Below, piece by piece: positions 25,027 to 33,977 of a stretch of DNA of 46,541 nucleotides. This DNA is from an uncultured Sphingopyxis sp. (GTDB taxonomy: Bacteria; Pseudomonadota; Alphaproteobacteria; Sphingomonadales; Sphingomonadaceae). The stretch spans positions 1 through 46,541 of the forward strand of contig CALFXW010000142.1 in assembly GCA_937957805.1 (NCBI GenBank), read 5' to 3'. The notes under the pieces were generated by a model, which worked only from the letters and a program-made list of their open reading frames with translations, was not told where the DNA came from and made no database searches. A program made the position numbers and the translations under genes. The first letter of the stretch is position 1. Each line of letters starts with the position of its first letter.

Positions 25027-26658
25027 TCAGCCCAGCATATTGCGCCCGTGGCGGACAATTTGTTGCGCCATCGCGGGCCGGGGTGCTGTGGGGCTGCGCA
25101 CAGTGTCAAATAAATGCCAGACGTTGGTCGCGTGCTGGGCATTGAGGTGGAGGTGCATATAGCCCCGCTGCGCCGTGTCCGCCCAAACCAGCCCGGCATT
25201 GGCGCGTTGCAGCATCGAACGCACCATATCCTTGCTGACGTCCAAATAGGCTTCTAGCCCGGGTGAGGTGACCGACGAACCGCAAAAATCGACGCCTACG
25301 GGGCGGTTATCGTGGCTAAGGTTGAAACACCATGCATTATGGCTGTCGCCTGCAAGGCTGATGAAATTGGCCCCCGCGCTTTGTGCCGCGCCCAATAATC
25401 GCGCGCGCGCCGCCGGGTATCCGTCCCACGCGTCGAGGAAAATGGGGATGCGCGCCGCCGCCGCAGTCGCCGCGACATCGGTGCGGCGGCGGATGTCGGC
25501 GGGGGCGTCGGCGGGGAACCAGTCGCGCACTTCGGGCAAGGCATGCATGCTGCCCATCACCACCTGTTGCGCCATCACCTGCCATTTTGCACCGCGCGCC
25601 ACCGATGCGGCGATAAGGGCGTTGGCCCAGTCTTCCTGTTCCATGCCCATCATGCTGCGCGATGCATCCTGCAAGGCACCGTCACGAAACTGGCTGAGCG
25701 TTTGTGCGGCATTGCTGGTGCCGCGCAAAATATCGCCCAAGTCAAAGGGGCGCGACCGCCCGACCATCCGCGTGTCGGGCATGATGATGTCGGCAAGCTG
25801 GCCAATGGCATAATGGCGGCGGTTGGCATCGCTGACCGGCATCCATTCATGCCATGCCTGCAAGGCGGCGGCGCGGCGCGCTTCCCATGTGCCTTCGGTG
25901 GCAGGGTCGTGGTTTTCCGCGCCGCCCGACCATGTATCATTGGCAAATTCATGGTCGTCCCACATCATCACCATCGGCTGGCGGGCGTGCAGCGCCTGCA
26001 ACGCAGGGTCGGCGCGGTAACTGGCATAGCGCAGCCGGTAATCGGCAAGCGCGATGGCTTCGCCCGCCGGCAACATGTCGCGCCCGGCGATGCGGCTCGC
26101 CATGCCGGGATATTCGCCCATCCGATATTCATACATATAATCGCCAAGGTGGATGGCGAGGTCGATGTCATCGCGCGCGGCGGCATGGGCATAGGCATGG
26201 AAATATCCAAAGCCGATGTTGGCGCAGGAAAATATCGCCATGCGAAATTCACCGGCATTTTCATCGGGCAAGGTGCGCGTCCGCCCGGTTGCGGAATGTG
26301 CGCCATCGGGGCCAATGAAACGGTAGAAATAGGCTTGGCCGGGGCGCAGGCCGTCCACCACGCATTTGGCGGTAAAATCGGCGGTGCGGCGGGCATGCGC
26401 CTCCCCCGATGCGACGATGCGCGCAAAATCGGCATCCTCGGCGATTTGCGCGGTCAGCCGTGCGCGCTCGCCCGCCGCCACATAGCGTGTCCACAACAAT
26501 ATGCTGGTTGGCCCCGGTTCCCCGCTCGCCACCCCATGGGTGAAACCGCGCGCCGATGCTCAGCTTTGCGCCGCGCCCGGAATGGCGAGCGCGCCTGCCC
26601 CAAACATCCCCATGCGCAGTAACAAGCGCCGGTCGGGCCGCCAGACTGGTTGCGCCAT
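25027..26658 (-). CDS. phoD: PhoD-type alkaline phosphatase/phosphodiesterase with in-frame TGA after its Tat signal
   Basis: From ATG 26658 the frame encodes a twin-arginine signal (DRRLLLRMG, then MFGAGALAIPGAAQS). It meets TGA at 26560-26562 (codon 33) and continues in the same frame with ARGFTHGVASGEPGPTS and a complete PhoD enzyme to 25027. The enzyme shows IHLGDYMYEY, MMWDDHEFANDTW and SLAGDSHNAWCFNL, the Fe/Ca metal-site motifs. PhoD hydrolyses phosphomono- and diesters in the periplasm after Tat export. Downstream of the TGA the first usable start is GTG 26532, with no ribosome site and no signal. Nonsense mutation, sequencing error or rare readthrough are the options. All later motifs are intact. 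Confidence 0.8.
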
Positions 26659-26755
26659 AATCCTCCCCCTAATCCCCCAACGGCTGGCAGCGTAACGACA
26701 ATCGGTGCGGGTGCAACTGGCATGGACGGCGGGGCGATGCTATCGCGCGCGGACT

Positions 26756-28003
26756 ATGGACAAAAGCCGACAAAATATTGCCGATATGGCGCGCGCCGCG
26801 CGCATTGCGCAGCATGGCCTTGCACAGCGGCGGAGCGCCGACAAAGCCGCCGCGCTCCATGCGGCAGCAGATGCCATCCGCGCCGATGCGGCGGCGATTT
26901 TGGCCGCCAATGCGCGCGATATGGCGGCGGCGGGCGACCTGTCGGGCGCGCTGCGTGACCGGCTGGCGCTGGATGATGGGCGGCTGGCGGCGATGGCCGA
27001 TGCCATTGACCATGTCGCCACTTTGCCCGACCCGGTGGGCGAAATATATGATGTCCGCCACCGGCCCAATGGCCTGCGCCTCGAAAGGGTGCGCATCCCC
27101 ATCGGCGTGATCGGGATGATTTACGAAAGCCGCCCCAATGTGACGGCGGATGCCGCCGCCTTATGCCTGATGTCGGGCAATGCCGTCCTGCTGCGCGGCG
27201 GGCGGGAGGCGGGGGAGAGCAATGGTGCAATCCACGCCGCCTTTGTGCGCGGGATAAAAAGCGCCGGTTTTTCGGCGGATCTGGTGCAGCGGGTCGCGTC
27301 CCCCGACCGGGCGCTGGTCGGCGACATGCTGGGGGCCAGCGGGCTAATCGACCTCATCATCCCGCGCGGTGGCAAGGCGCTGGTCGCGCGCGTGGCCGCA
27401 GAGGCGCGGGTGCCAACGCTCGCCCACCTCGACGGCAATAATCATATCTATGTCCACGCCGCTGCCGATGCCGGCATGGCGCGCGCCATCTGCATCAACG
27501 CCAAAATGCACCGGCCGGGGATTTGCGGGGCGGTCGAAACCTTGCTGCTCGACCGTGATTTTACGGAAGGCGGCGCGCTTATCCGCGCGCTGCTCGATGC
27601 CGGGTGCGACGTGCGCGGCGATGCGTGTGTGCACGCGATGGACGCGCGCGTTACGGCGGCGGTGGAGGATGATTGGCGCACCGAATATCTCCGCCCCATC
27701 ATCGCTGCGCGGCAGGTTGCGGGGCTGGCAGAGGCGATGGCACATATCGCCGCTTTTGGCTCGGGGCATAGCGATGCCATCCTCACCCAGGATGATGCGG
27801 CGGCGGCGCAGTTTCTCAGCAGCGTCGATAGCGCGATTGTTTTCCACAATGCATCGACGATTTTTGCCGATGGCGGTGAATTTGGCATGGGCGCGGAAAT
27901 CGGGATCGCCACCGGGCGGCTCCATGCGCGTGGGCCGGTCGCGCTGGAGGGGCTGACGACGCATAAATGGCGGGTGCTGGGGACAGGGCAGGTGCGCGGC
28001 TGA
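26756..28003 (+). CDS. proA: Gamma-glutamyl phosphate reductase
   Basis: A 415-residue enzyme of proline synthesis: NADPH-dependent reduction of glutamyl-5-phosphate to the semialdehyde. The nucleotide-binding region has IGVIGMIYESRPNVTADAAA, and the catalytic cysteine lies in HRPGICGAVETLL (about Cys257). The C-terminal FGMGAEIGIATGRLHARGPV is the family signature. ATG 26756 (MDKSRQNIAD) is used rather than the upstream in-frame codon at 26705. Glutamate kinase (proB) is not adjacent. The stop overlaps nadD (TGATG). Confidence 0.95.
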   Translation: MDKSRQNIADMARAARIAQHGLAQRRSADKAAALHAAADAIRADAAAILAANARDMAAAGDLSGALRDRLALDDGRLAAMADAIDHVATLPDPVGEIYDVRHRPNGLRLERVRIPIGVIGMIYESRPNVTADAAALCLMSGNAVLLRGGREAGESNGAIHAAFVRGIKSAGFSADLVQRVASPDRALVGDMLGASGLIDLIIPRGGKALVARVAAEARVPTLAHLDGNNHIYVHAAADAGMARAICINAKMHRPGICGAVETLLLDRDFTEGGALIRALLDAGCDVRGDACVHAMDARVTAAVEDDWRTEYLRPIIAARQVAGLAEAMAHIAAFGSGHSDAILTQDDAAAAQFLSSVDSAIVFHNASTIFADGGEFGMGAEIGIATGRLHARGPVALEGLTTHKWRVLGTGQVRG

Positions 28004-28689
28004 TGGCCGATGGTCTGTCCGCCGAATCGCCCGCCCGCCAGCGAATCGGGCTGCTCGGCGGCAGTTTCAACCCCGCGCATGGCGGCCACCGCGCGATCAG
28101 CTTGCGCGTGATGGAGGCGCTGGGGCTGGACGCGGTCTGGTGGCTGGTATCGCCGGGCAACCCGCTCAAACCCAAAGCGGGGATGGCACCGTTGGCTGCG
28201 CGGCTCGCCTCGGCGCGTAAAATGGCGCGCAACAGCCGGATTTTGGCCGCCGCGCCAGAGGCTGTCTGGGGCACGCGCTATACCATCGACACCCTTGAAA
28301 AGCTGCAACACCGCTTTCCCCAGCATGATTTCATCTGGCTGATGGGGGCGGATAATCTGGCGCAGTTTGACCGTTGGCGCGACTGGCGAAAAATTGCCCT
28401 GACGGTGCCGATTGCGGTTATCGCGCGGCCAAGCTATGATGCAGCGGCTCGTTCGCAGGTGGCGACGGGCTGGCTGCGGGACGCCGTCCGCCCCAGCGCA
28501 TCTTGCCAGCAATGGACGGCGTGGAGCCTGCCTGCCCTCGTGTTCTTGCGATTTCCGCCAGACCCACGTTCTGCGAGCGCTATCCGCGAAGCTGACCCCC
28601 TTTGGCATCACGCCTATGGCTCCCCAAAAATGCGGGAACCGCTGACGCGCCAATATTTGCCAGTTTCTGGCGAAGAGGAGAGATTTTGA
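28003..28689 (+). CDS. nadD: Nicotinate-nucleotide adenylyltransferase
   Basis: A 228-residue cytoplasmic enzyme that joins AMP to nicotinate mononucleotide in NAD synthesis. It carries the nucleotidyltransferase motif GLLGGSFNPAHGGHRAIS near residue 20 and a SASAIRE motif near the C-terminus, equivalent to ISSTxIR. The ATG at 28003 overlaps the proA stop by one base. The stop overlaps the TTG start of rsfS, giving the conserved nadD-rsfS-rlmH order. Confidence 0.94.
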   Translation: MADGLSAESPARQRIGLLGGSFNPAHGGHRAISLRVMEALGLDAVWWLVSPGNPLKPKAGMAPLAARLASARKMARNSRILAAAPEAVWGTRYTIDTLEKLQHRFPQHDFIWLMGADNLAQFDRWRDWRKIALTVPIAVIARPSYDAAARSQVATGWLRDAVRPSASCQQWTAWSLPALVFLRFPPDPRSASAIREADPLWHHAYGSPKMREPLTRQYLPVSGEEERF

Positions 28690-29096
28690 AGCCCGCCCGT
28701 CCGGCCGAAACCTTGGCCACCGCTGTGGAAAGCCACGCGCTCCACGCCCTTATTCTCGACCAGCTCGATGCCGATCAGGCAACAGATGTGGTGCCCATCC
28801 CGCTCGCCGGGATCAGCGCGATTGCCGACCATATGGTCATCGCATCGGGCCGTTCGTCGCGCCATGTTGCGGCAATGGCCGAAAAAATCGGTGCACGCAT
28901 CAAGCAGGAGGGGTTTGGCAACGTCAAAATAGAGGGGCTGCCCAACGCCGACTGGGTTTTGATCGATGCGGGCGATGTCATCGTCCACCTGTTCCGCCCC
29001 GAAGTGCGCAGCTTTTACAATCTGGAACGCATGTGGGGCGGCGAAGGGGCATCGGCGGTCAACGCCAAAACCGCCCCCGCCGCACCGGCGGACTGA
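28686..29096 (+). CDS. rsfS: Ribosomal silencing factor RsfS
   Basis: A 136-residue protein that binds L14 and blocks joining of ribosomal subunits when nutrients are low. The core DVVPIPLAGISAIADHMVIASG and LPNADWVLIDAGDVIVHLF is diagnostic. The start is TTG 28686 within the nadD stop (TTGA), supported by GAGGAGAG directly upstream; no ATG or GTG fits. The C-terminal tail is Ala/Pro-rich. Confidence 0.93.
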   Translation: MKPARPAETLATAVESHALHALILDQLDADQATDVVPIPLAGISAIADHMVIASGRSSRHVAAMAEKIGARIKQEGFGNVKIEGLPNADWVLIDAGDVIVHLFRPEVRSFYNLERMWGGEGASAVNAKTAPAAPAD

Positions 29097-29111
29097 CCAT
29101 AGGTTTTGGCT

Positions 29112-29537
29112 ATGCGCATCCGCATCCACGCGCGCGGACGCATCGGCCAGGGGGCAGAGGCTGAACTGGTCGAACGCTATAAAAAACGTATCGGCTGGAA
29201 GGTCGATATTTTCGAACGACCCGACCATGACCAAAAACCGCTGCCGCCACGCGTGGGTGATGAAAAACGCATCCTGCTCGACGAACGGGGCGACAATCTG
29301 GGTTCGGCGCAATTGGCCGCGCGCATCGGCGCATGGCAGGCAGCGGGCGTGCGCGACATCAGCTTTGCCATCGGCGGGGCGGACGGGTTCAGCGATGCCG
29401 ATCGCGCGGACGCGGACATGCTGCTCAGCTTTGGGGCGCTGACTTGGCCGCATTTGATGGCGCGTGCCATGCTGCTCGAACAAATATATAGGGTGCAGAG
29501 CATTTTGGCTGGCCACCCCTATCATCGGGAGGGTTAG
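29112..29537 (+). CDS. rlmH: 23S rRNA pseudouridine-1915 N3-methyltransferase
   Basis: A 141-residue SPOUT methyltransferase that methylates pseudouridine 1915 in helix 69 using S-adenosylmethionine. It shows KRILLDERG, the trefoil-knot segment ISFAIGGADGF and the C-terminal ALTWPHLMARAMLLEQIYR plus GHPYHRE. ATG 29112 (MRIRIHARG) matches the family start; an in-frame TTG lies two codons earlier. It sits in the nadD-rsfS-rlmH-envC row. Confidence 0.95.
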   Translation: MRIRIHARGRIGQGAEAELVERYKKRIGWKVDIFERPDHDQKPLPPRVGDEKRILLDERGDNLGSAQLAARIGAWQAAGVRDISFAIGGADGFSDADRADADMLLSFGALTWPHLMARAMLLEQIYRVQSILAGHPYHREG

Positions 29538-29540
29538 GGG

Positions 29541-30764
29541 ATGCGCAAGCGCCACATCCTCCTCCTCACCATCCCGCTATTCGCCGCCGCGATTTTCGCA
29601 CCGCAAATCGCGCTGCCGCAAAATGCTGCCGCTGACAGCAGCATGGATGGCGCGGTCGATGACGCCGCGCTCACCGCCGCGCGCACCCGCGCCAGCGAAC
29701 GGGCAGAGGCGATGCTGGCCCGCGCAGCGGACAGCGATGATCCCGCCGAACGCGACCGTTTGGCGCTGGGGGCGCTTGGCCTGCGCGTCAATGCGGCGGA
29801 GGCTGCGGTGGCGCGCGCACGCGCCGCGCTGACCCGCGCGCAACAGGCCGAACAAGCGCAATATGCGCGGTTACAGGCGCAGCAACGTCCATTGATGCGC
29901 CTGACCGCGCAGTTACAGCGGCTGACCATGCGCCCGCCGATCAGCCTGCTCGCCGCGCCGGGGACGACCAGCGACATCGTCCACCAGCGGATGATGATGG
30001 CGGCGATTTTGCCGCAAATCCGCGCGCGCGCCGCCCGCCTGACCGCCGCAATACAAAGCGCGCGGGCGCTGCGCCAATCGCGCGGCGCGGCATTTGCGCA
30101 ATTGCAGGGGCAGATGCAGGCACTGCTCGGCGCGCGGCGCGAACTTGCCGCTGCATCGGCGGCAGGGGCGGGGCGCGGCAATGCCATGGCGGGGCTTGCC
30201 GCCGACCGTGCGGTGGCACTGGCACAAGATGCCCAAGATGTTGGCGCATTGGTCCGCGCGCTGGAGGCTGGATCGGCACTGTCCGCACGGCTTGCCGCAT
30301 TTGACGGGCCGGTGCCGCGCCCGGGCAGCGTTGCCGATAGCGCGAACCGCGCAGCCGATGGCGGCAGGGGCAATAGTGCCAGCAATGGCGCGACCAGCGT
30401 GCGCCCCGCCTATATTTTGCCGGCGATCGGGCGGCTCGAAGTTGGGCTGGGTGAAAATAGCGCCGATGGCAATCGGTCACGCGGGCTGACCATCCGCGTC
30501 GCGCCGGGTGCGCAGATTATCGCACCAGCCGCAGGGCGCATCGCCTATGCTGGCAGTTTTCGGTCCTTTGGGCGGATCATCATCATCGACCATGGCCATG
30601 GTTGGTCGAGCCTGATTACCAATTTAAGCGCCATCGAAGCGCGCGTCGGTGATGATGTCGAACAGGGCGCGCCGATTGGCCGCGCGGGGCCGGACAATCC
30701 GCGCATAATCGTCGAACTGCGCCGCAACGGCCAGCCGATGGATATTGGCGCGCTGGTCAGTTGA
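29541..30764 (+). CDS. envC: EnvC-like murein hydrolase activator, degenerate LytM domain
   Basis: A 407-residue periplasmic protein with a signal peptide (about 1-27), a long coiled-coil (about 50-220, Ala/Arg/Gln-rich) and a C-terminal LytM/M23 domain (about 300-400, IAPAAGRIAYAGSFRSFGR). The HxH zinc motif of active M23 enzymes is missing: where HLHFELR is expected, the sequence reads RIIVELR. This suggests a non-catalytic activator of amidases at the septum, as for E. coli EnvC. It starts 3 bases after rlmH and is followed by ctpA, the conserved alphaproteobacterial order. Confidence 0.88.
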   Translation: MRKRHILLLTIPLFAAAIFAPQIALPQNAAADSSMDGAVDDAALTAARTRASERAEAMLARAADSDDPAERDRLALGALGLRVNAAEAAVARARAALTRAQQAEQAQYARLQAQQRPLMRLTAQLQRLTMRPPISLLAAPGTTSDIVHQRMMMAAILPQIRARAARLTAAIQSARALRQSRGAAFAQLQGQMQALLGARRELAAASAAGAGRGNAMAGLAADRAVALAQDAQDVGALVRALEAGSALSARLAAFDGPVPRPGSVADSANRAADGGRGNSASNGATSVRPAYILPAIGRLEVGLGENSADGNRSRGLTIRVAPGAQIIAPAAGRIAYAGSFRSFGRIIIIDHGHGWSSLITNLSAIEARVGDDVEQGAPIGRAGPDNPRIIVELRRNGQPMDIGALVS

Positions 30765-30789
30765 ACCAAATAGGCATGCCGACTACAGT
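30761..30789 (+). promoter_or_regulatory. Possible promoter for ctpA
   Basis: TTGAAC (30761-30766, including the envC stop) is separated by 17 bases from TACAGT (30784-30789). It lies about 80 bases ahead of the ctpA ATG. This is a motif match only; the alternative is simple readthrough from envC. Confidence 0.3.
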
Positions 30790-30869
30790 CATGGTTAAAC
30801 AGCCTAGCCAAGCGCATCCGTGCGGCATAATATCCCCGCCCGCCGTGCCGACATAAGGGACAGATTCAT

Positions 30870-32246
30870 ATGGTTCAGAAACCCCGCCAAATGGGCATGG
30901 CCCGCATCGCGCGCCCGATGGCGGCGTTGATGCTGGTCGCGTCGGTGCCGCTGGCCACCAGCGCGATGGCAGGGGTCGATAATTCGACGCGGGTGGAACT
31001 GGGCCGTTTCATGCAAGCCTTTCAGGAAGTGAAGGCCAATTATGTCGAACCGGTTTCCGACAATCAGCTGATCGAAGGGGCGATACAGGGGATGCTGGCC
31101 AGCCTCGACCCCCATTCAGGCTATCTCAACACCGCAGATTTTGCGCAATTGCGCACGACGACCGACGGCGAATATGGCGGCCTTGGCCTGTCCGTCACGC
31201 TCGAAGATGGCGCGGTAAAGGTCGTCGCGCCGATGGATGATACACCGGCGGCGCGCGCGGGGATAAAGGCGGGCGATTTCATCACCCATATTGATGGCCA
31301 GCTTATCGTTGGTTTTTCCTTGGATGAAGCGGTCGAAAAAATGCGCGGGGCAGCGGGTACGCCCATCCGCATGACTGTGGTGCGCCCGGGACGCGAAGAA
31401 CCGTTGCAACTGACGCTGACACGCGAAGTCATCATCGTCCGGCCGGTGACGTGGGAAGTGCAAAATGGCATCGGCATCCTGCGTCTGTCGAGCTTTTCGG
31501 AAAATGCCGCGCGCGATATGGCGGCGGGCATCGCCGGAATTACGCGCCAATTGGGCCATCACCCGACCGGCTATATATTGGATTTGCGGTCAAACCCCGG
31601 CGGCTTGCTCGACGAAGCGGTGGCGGTCAGCGACCTTTTCCTGACCGACGGCGAAATCGTGTCACAGCGTGGCCGCCGCACCAATGATGTCGAACGGTTC
31701 AATGCGCGCGCGGGGGATGCGACCGGCGGATTGCCGATCATCGTCCTCATCGACGCGGGCAGCGCATCGGCCAGCGAAATCGTCGCCGGCGCGCTGCAGG
31801 ATCAACATCGCGCGGTCATCATGGGCGAAACCAGCTTTGGCAAGGGCAGTGTGCAAACCGTCCTGCCGCTCAGCGAAACCACCGCGCTGCGCCTCACCAC
31901 CGCGCGTTATTTCACCCCGTCGGGCCGTTCGGTGCAGGAAGGGGGCATTTCCCCCGACATTCGCGTGCCGCAATTGTCCGACCCCGATTATCGCAACCGG
32001 CCCGTGGTGCGGGAGGCGGATTTGCGCCGTCACCTTGTCAACGAACGCGGGGTAGATAACCGCACTTTGCAGCAGGATGATACTGCCGATCCGCGTTTTC
32101 AACAGACCGCACAGCAATTGGAAGCGGCGGGGATCAGCGATTTCCAGATGCATTATGCGCTCGAAACCATGGCGCGGCTGGCGCGCGACCGGATGGCCGC
32201 AGGCCGCGCACCGCGCGCGGTGCCAGCGCCCCGGCGCGGGCAATAG
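30870..32246 (+). CDS. ctpA: C-terminal processing peptidase, S41 family
   Basis: A 458-residue periplasmic serine protease with an N-terminal export signal (about 11-34, ATSAMAG), a PDZ domain (about 97-180, GGLGLSV ... GIKAGDFITHIDG) and an S41 core. The catalytic dyad fits GSASASEI (Ser about 300) and SFGKGSVQT (Lys about 325). The family trims C-termini of envelope proteins and murein hydrolases, which suits its place after envC. The C-terminal ~40 residues are Arg/Ala/Pro-rich. Confidence 0.94.
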   Translation: MVQKPRQMGMARIARPMAALMLVASVPLATSAMAGVDNSTRVELGRFMQAFQEVKANYVEPVSDNQLIEGAIQGMLASLDPHSGYLNTADFAQLRTTTDGEYGGLGLSVTLEDGAVKVVAPMDDTPAARAGIKAGDFITHIDGQLIVGFSLDEAVEKMRGAAGTPIRMTVVRPGREEPLQLTLTREVIIVRPVTWEVQNGIGILRLSSFSENAARDMAAGIAGITRQLGHHPTGYILDLRSNPGGLLDEAVAVSDLFLTDGEIVSQRGRRTNDVERFNARAGDATGGLPIIVLIDAGSASASEIVAGALQDQHRAVIMGETSFGKGSVQTVLPLSETTALRLTTARYFTPSGRSVQEGGISPDIRVPQLSDPDYRNRPVVREADLRRHLVNERGVDNRTLQQDDTADPRFQQTAQQLEAAGISDFQMHYALETMARLARDRMAAGRAPRAVPAPRRGQ

Positions 32247-32258
32247 GGCGGATTTGCA

Positions 32259-32726
32259 ATGATGCGTCCCCGCCTGCTCGCCCTGCTGTTGCCAACCGCG
32301 CTGATCGGCGGTGCGCTGATCAGCCAATATGGTTTTGGCCTCTACCCCTGTGAAATGTGTCATTGGCAGCGTTGGCCGCATTATGCCGCGATGCTGGTGG
32401 CGCTCGGCGCGCTTATGCTCGGGCAGCGCCCCGGCGGGCGCGCGATGCTCTGGCTCGCCATATTGCTGATTGCGACCAGCGGCGCGATTGGCCTTTTCCA
32501 TGCCGGGGTCGAATATCATTGGTGGCAGGGGCTGACGACCTGCACGTCGAACGGGCCGATGACGATGGACGATCTGCTCGGCCAGCCATTGGTGCGCTGC
32601 GATGTCCCGCAATGGCAGATTTTCGGCATTTCGCTTGCCGGGTTTAACGCCATATTCTCTTTGGGTGGCGCGGCGCTGATCGGCTGGCTGGCGTTGCGCG
32701 AAGCGCGCGCGGGGCGGGCCGGATGA
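32259..32726 (+). CDS. dsbB: Disulfide bond formation protein B
   Basis: A 155-residue four-helix inner-membrane protein. The quinone-side CEMC pair is at 31-34, and the second periplasmic cysteine pair is Cys95 and Cys114. DsbB passes electrons from periplasmic DsbA to ubiquinone. The gene overlaps coq7 by ATGA. The pairing with a ubiquinone-synthesis gene is biochemically sensible, but whether it is functional is inference. Confidence 0.9.
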   Translation: MMRPRLLALLLPTALIGGALISQYGFGLYPCEMCHWQRWPHYAAMLVALGALMLGQRPGGRAMLWLAILLIATSGAIGLFHAGVEYHWWQGLTTCTSNGPMTMDDLLGQPLVRCDVPQWQIFGISLAGFNAIFSLGGAALIGWLALREARAGRAG

Positions 32727-33256
32727 AGCAGCGGCGCGCGCTTCCCCCATCGCAGATTGCCGCCATGCTGCGCGTCGATCAGGCGGGCGAATATGGGGCA
32801 AAGCGCATTTATGCGGGGCAATTGGCGATGCTCGGCCCCAATGGCCCGCATGCCGACGCCATCGCCCATATGGCAGCGCAGGAACAGGTGCATCTGGATT
32901 GGTTTGATGCACAGGTTGCCGCGCGCGGCGTGCGCCCCACCTTGCTCCAGCCATTTTGGCATGTCGCGGGCTTTGCGCTGGGCGCTGCGACCGCAGCCAT
33001 CGGGCCAAAGGCGGCGATGGCGTGCACCGCCGCCGTCGAAACCGAAATCGACCGCCATTATGGCGCGCAGCTCGACGCGCTGGGGGACAGCGAACCGGCC
33101 CTTGCCGACGCCATCACCCGTTTCCGGGCCGAGGAATTGGAACATAAGGCGAGTGCGATGGAGGCGGGCGCCGAACAAGCCCCGGCCTATCCCCTGCTGT
33201 CCGCCGCCATCCGCGCCGGTTGCCGTTTGGCGATAAGGCTTGCCACCCGCATTTAG
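32723..33256 (+). CDS. coq7: 5-demethoxyubiquinol hydroxylase, Coq7 family
   Basis: A 177-residue di-iron carboxylate protein that hydroxylates demethoxyubiquinol, the penultimate step of ubiquinone synthesis. Iron-ligand motifs are RVDQAGEYGAKRIY (Glu), AAQEQVHLDWF (ExxH), ETEIDRHY (Glu) and EELEHK (ExxH). The start overlaps the dsbB stop. Length is normal for the bacterial Coq7 family found in alphaproteobacteria. Confidence 0.94.
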   Translation: MKQRRALPPSQIAAMLRVDQAGEYGAKRIYAGQLAMLGPNGPHADAIAHMAAQEQVHLDWFDAQVAARGVRPTLLQPFWHVAGFALGAATAAIGPKAAMACTAAVETEIDRHYGAQLDALGDSEPALADAITRFRAEELEHKASAMEAGAEQAPAYPLLSAAIRAGCRLAIRLATRI

Positions 33257-33317
33257 TCGGCGCATCGGGTGGGCGGTTCATCAGGGCGAAAGCCCGCCCG
33301 GCGCAAAAAGGAACCCT

Positions 33318-33977
33318 ATGTTGCACCCAGCCCGTTCGCTTCGCTTTTTGATGCCGCTTGGTATCGCGCTCGCCACCCCCGCCTTTGGGCAGGATGCGGG
33401 GCCGGACGGCCCGGCGGCACCCGACCCGGCGGCAGAGGCGGACGCCGCCGCGCTGCGCATCAACCAGGTCAGCGTCTATGGCGACGATGCCTGCCCGGAG
33501 GGGCAGGGCGATGAAATCGTCGTCTGCCGCCGATATGGGGAGGATGAACGCTATCGCATCCCGCAGGAATTGCGCACCAACCCCAATGACACCAGCCGCG
33601 AAAGCTGGACGGCGCGGGTGATTGCGCTTGAACGCGTCGGGCGCACCGGCACCGACAGTTGTTCGCCGGTTGGTGGCGGCGGGATGACCGGTTGCACACA
33701 GGAACTTATTCGCAATTATATGGCCGAACGCCGCGCCAGCCGAAATGGCGATTGGGAAGATGCGGTTGCCGCCGCCCGGCGGGAACGGATGGACGGTTTT
33801 GATGCCGAAGCCCGCGCGGTGGAGGAACAGGTAACGCGCGATGAACAGGCCCGCGTTGCCCGCGAAGCAGCGGCGGACAGCGCGCCGACCGGCGGGGCTG
33901 CTGCGCCCGGTCAGCCGGTCACCAACCCCGAAGCCGAACCTTTGCCCACCCCGGCGAGCAGCGGCTCACCGGGCTGA
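33318..33977 (+). CDS. Secreted protein of unknown function
   Basis: A 219-residue protein with a cleavable signal (MPLGIALATPAFGQ at about 13-26). The acidic, Ala/Pro-rich part is followed by a conserved-looking core: QVSVYGDDACPEGQGDEIVVCRR and YGEDERYRIPQELR, with a second Cys pair at TDSCSPVGGGGMTGC. The C-terminal half is charged helix, then Pro/Ala tail. Proteins with a GDD-CP...VVC core occur widely in Sphingomonadales, but I know no function. ATG 33318 has AAAGGA upstream and follows coq7 by about 60 bases. Confidence 0.75.
   Translation: MLHPARSLRFLMPLGIALATPAFGQDAGPDGPAAPDPAAEADAAALRINQVSVYGDDACPEGQGDEIVVCRRYGEDERYRIPQELRTNPNDTSRESWTARVIALERVGRTGTDSCSPVGGGGMTGCTQELIRNYMAERRASRNGDWEDAVAAARRERMDGFDAEARAVEEQVTRDEQARVAREAAADSAPTGGAAAPGQPVTNPEAEPLPTPASSGSPG

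Noticed and set aside
26560..26562. TGA in phoD as a selenocysteine codon
   Set aside because: It lies at the signal-peptide cleavage region, not at an active-site position. No SECIS-like hairpin is evident just after it and no selenocysteine machinery is in view.
25543..26622. Long plus-strand open frame opposite phoD
   Set aside because: Codon bias belongs to the minus-strand phosphatase, which has clear motifs; the antisense frame shows none.
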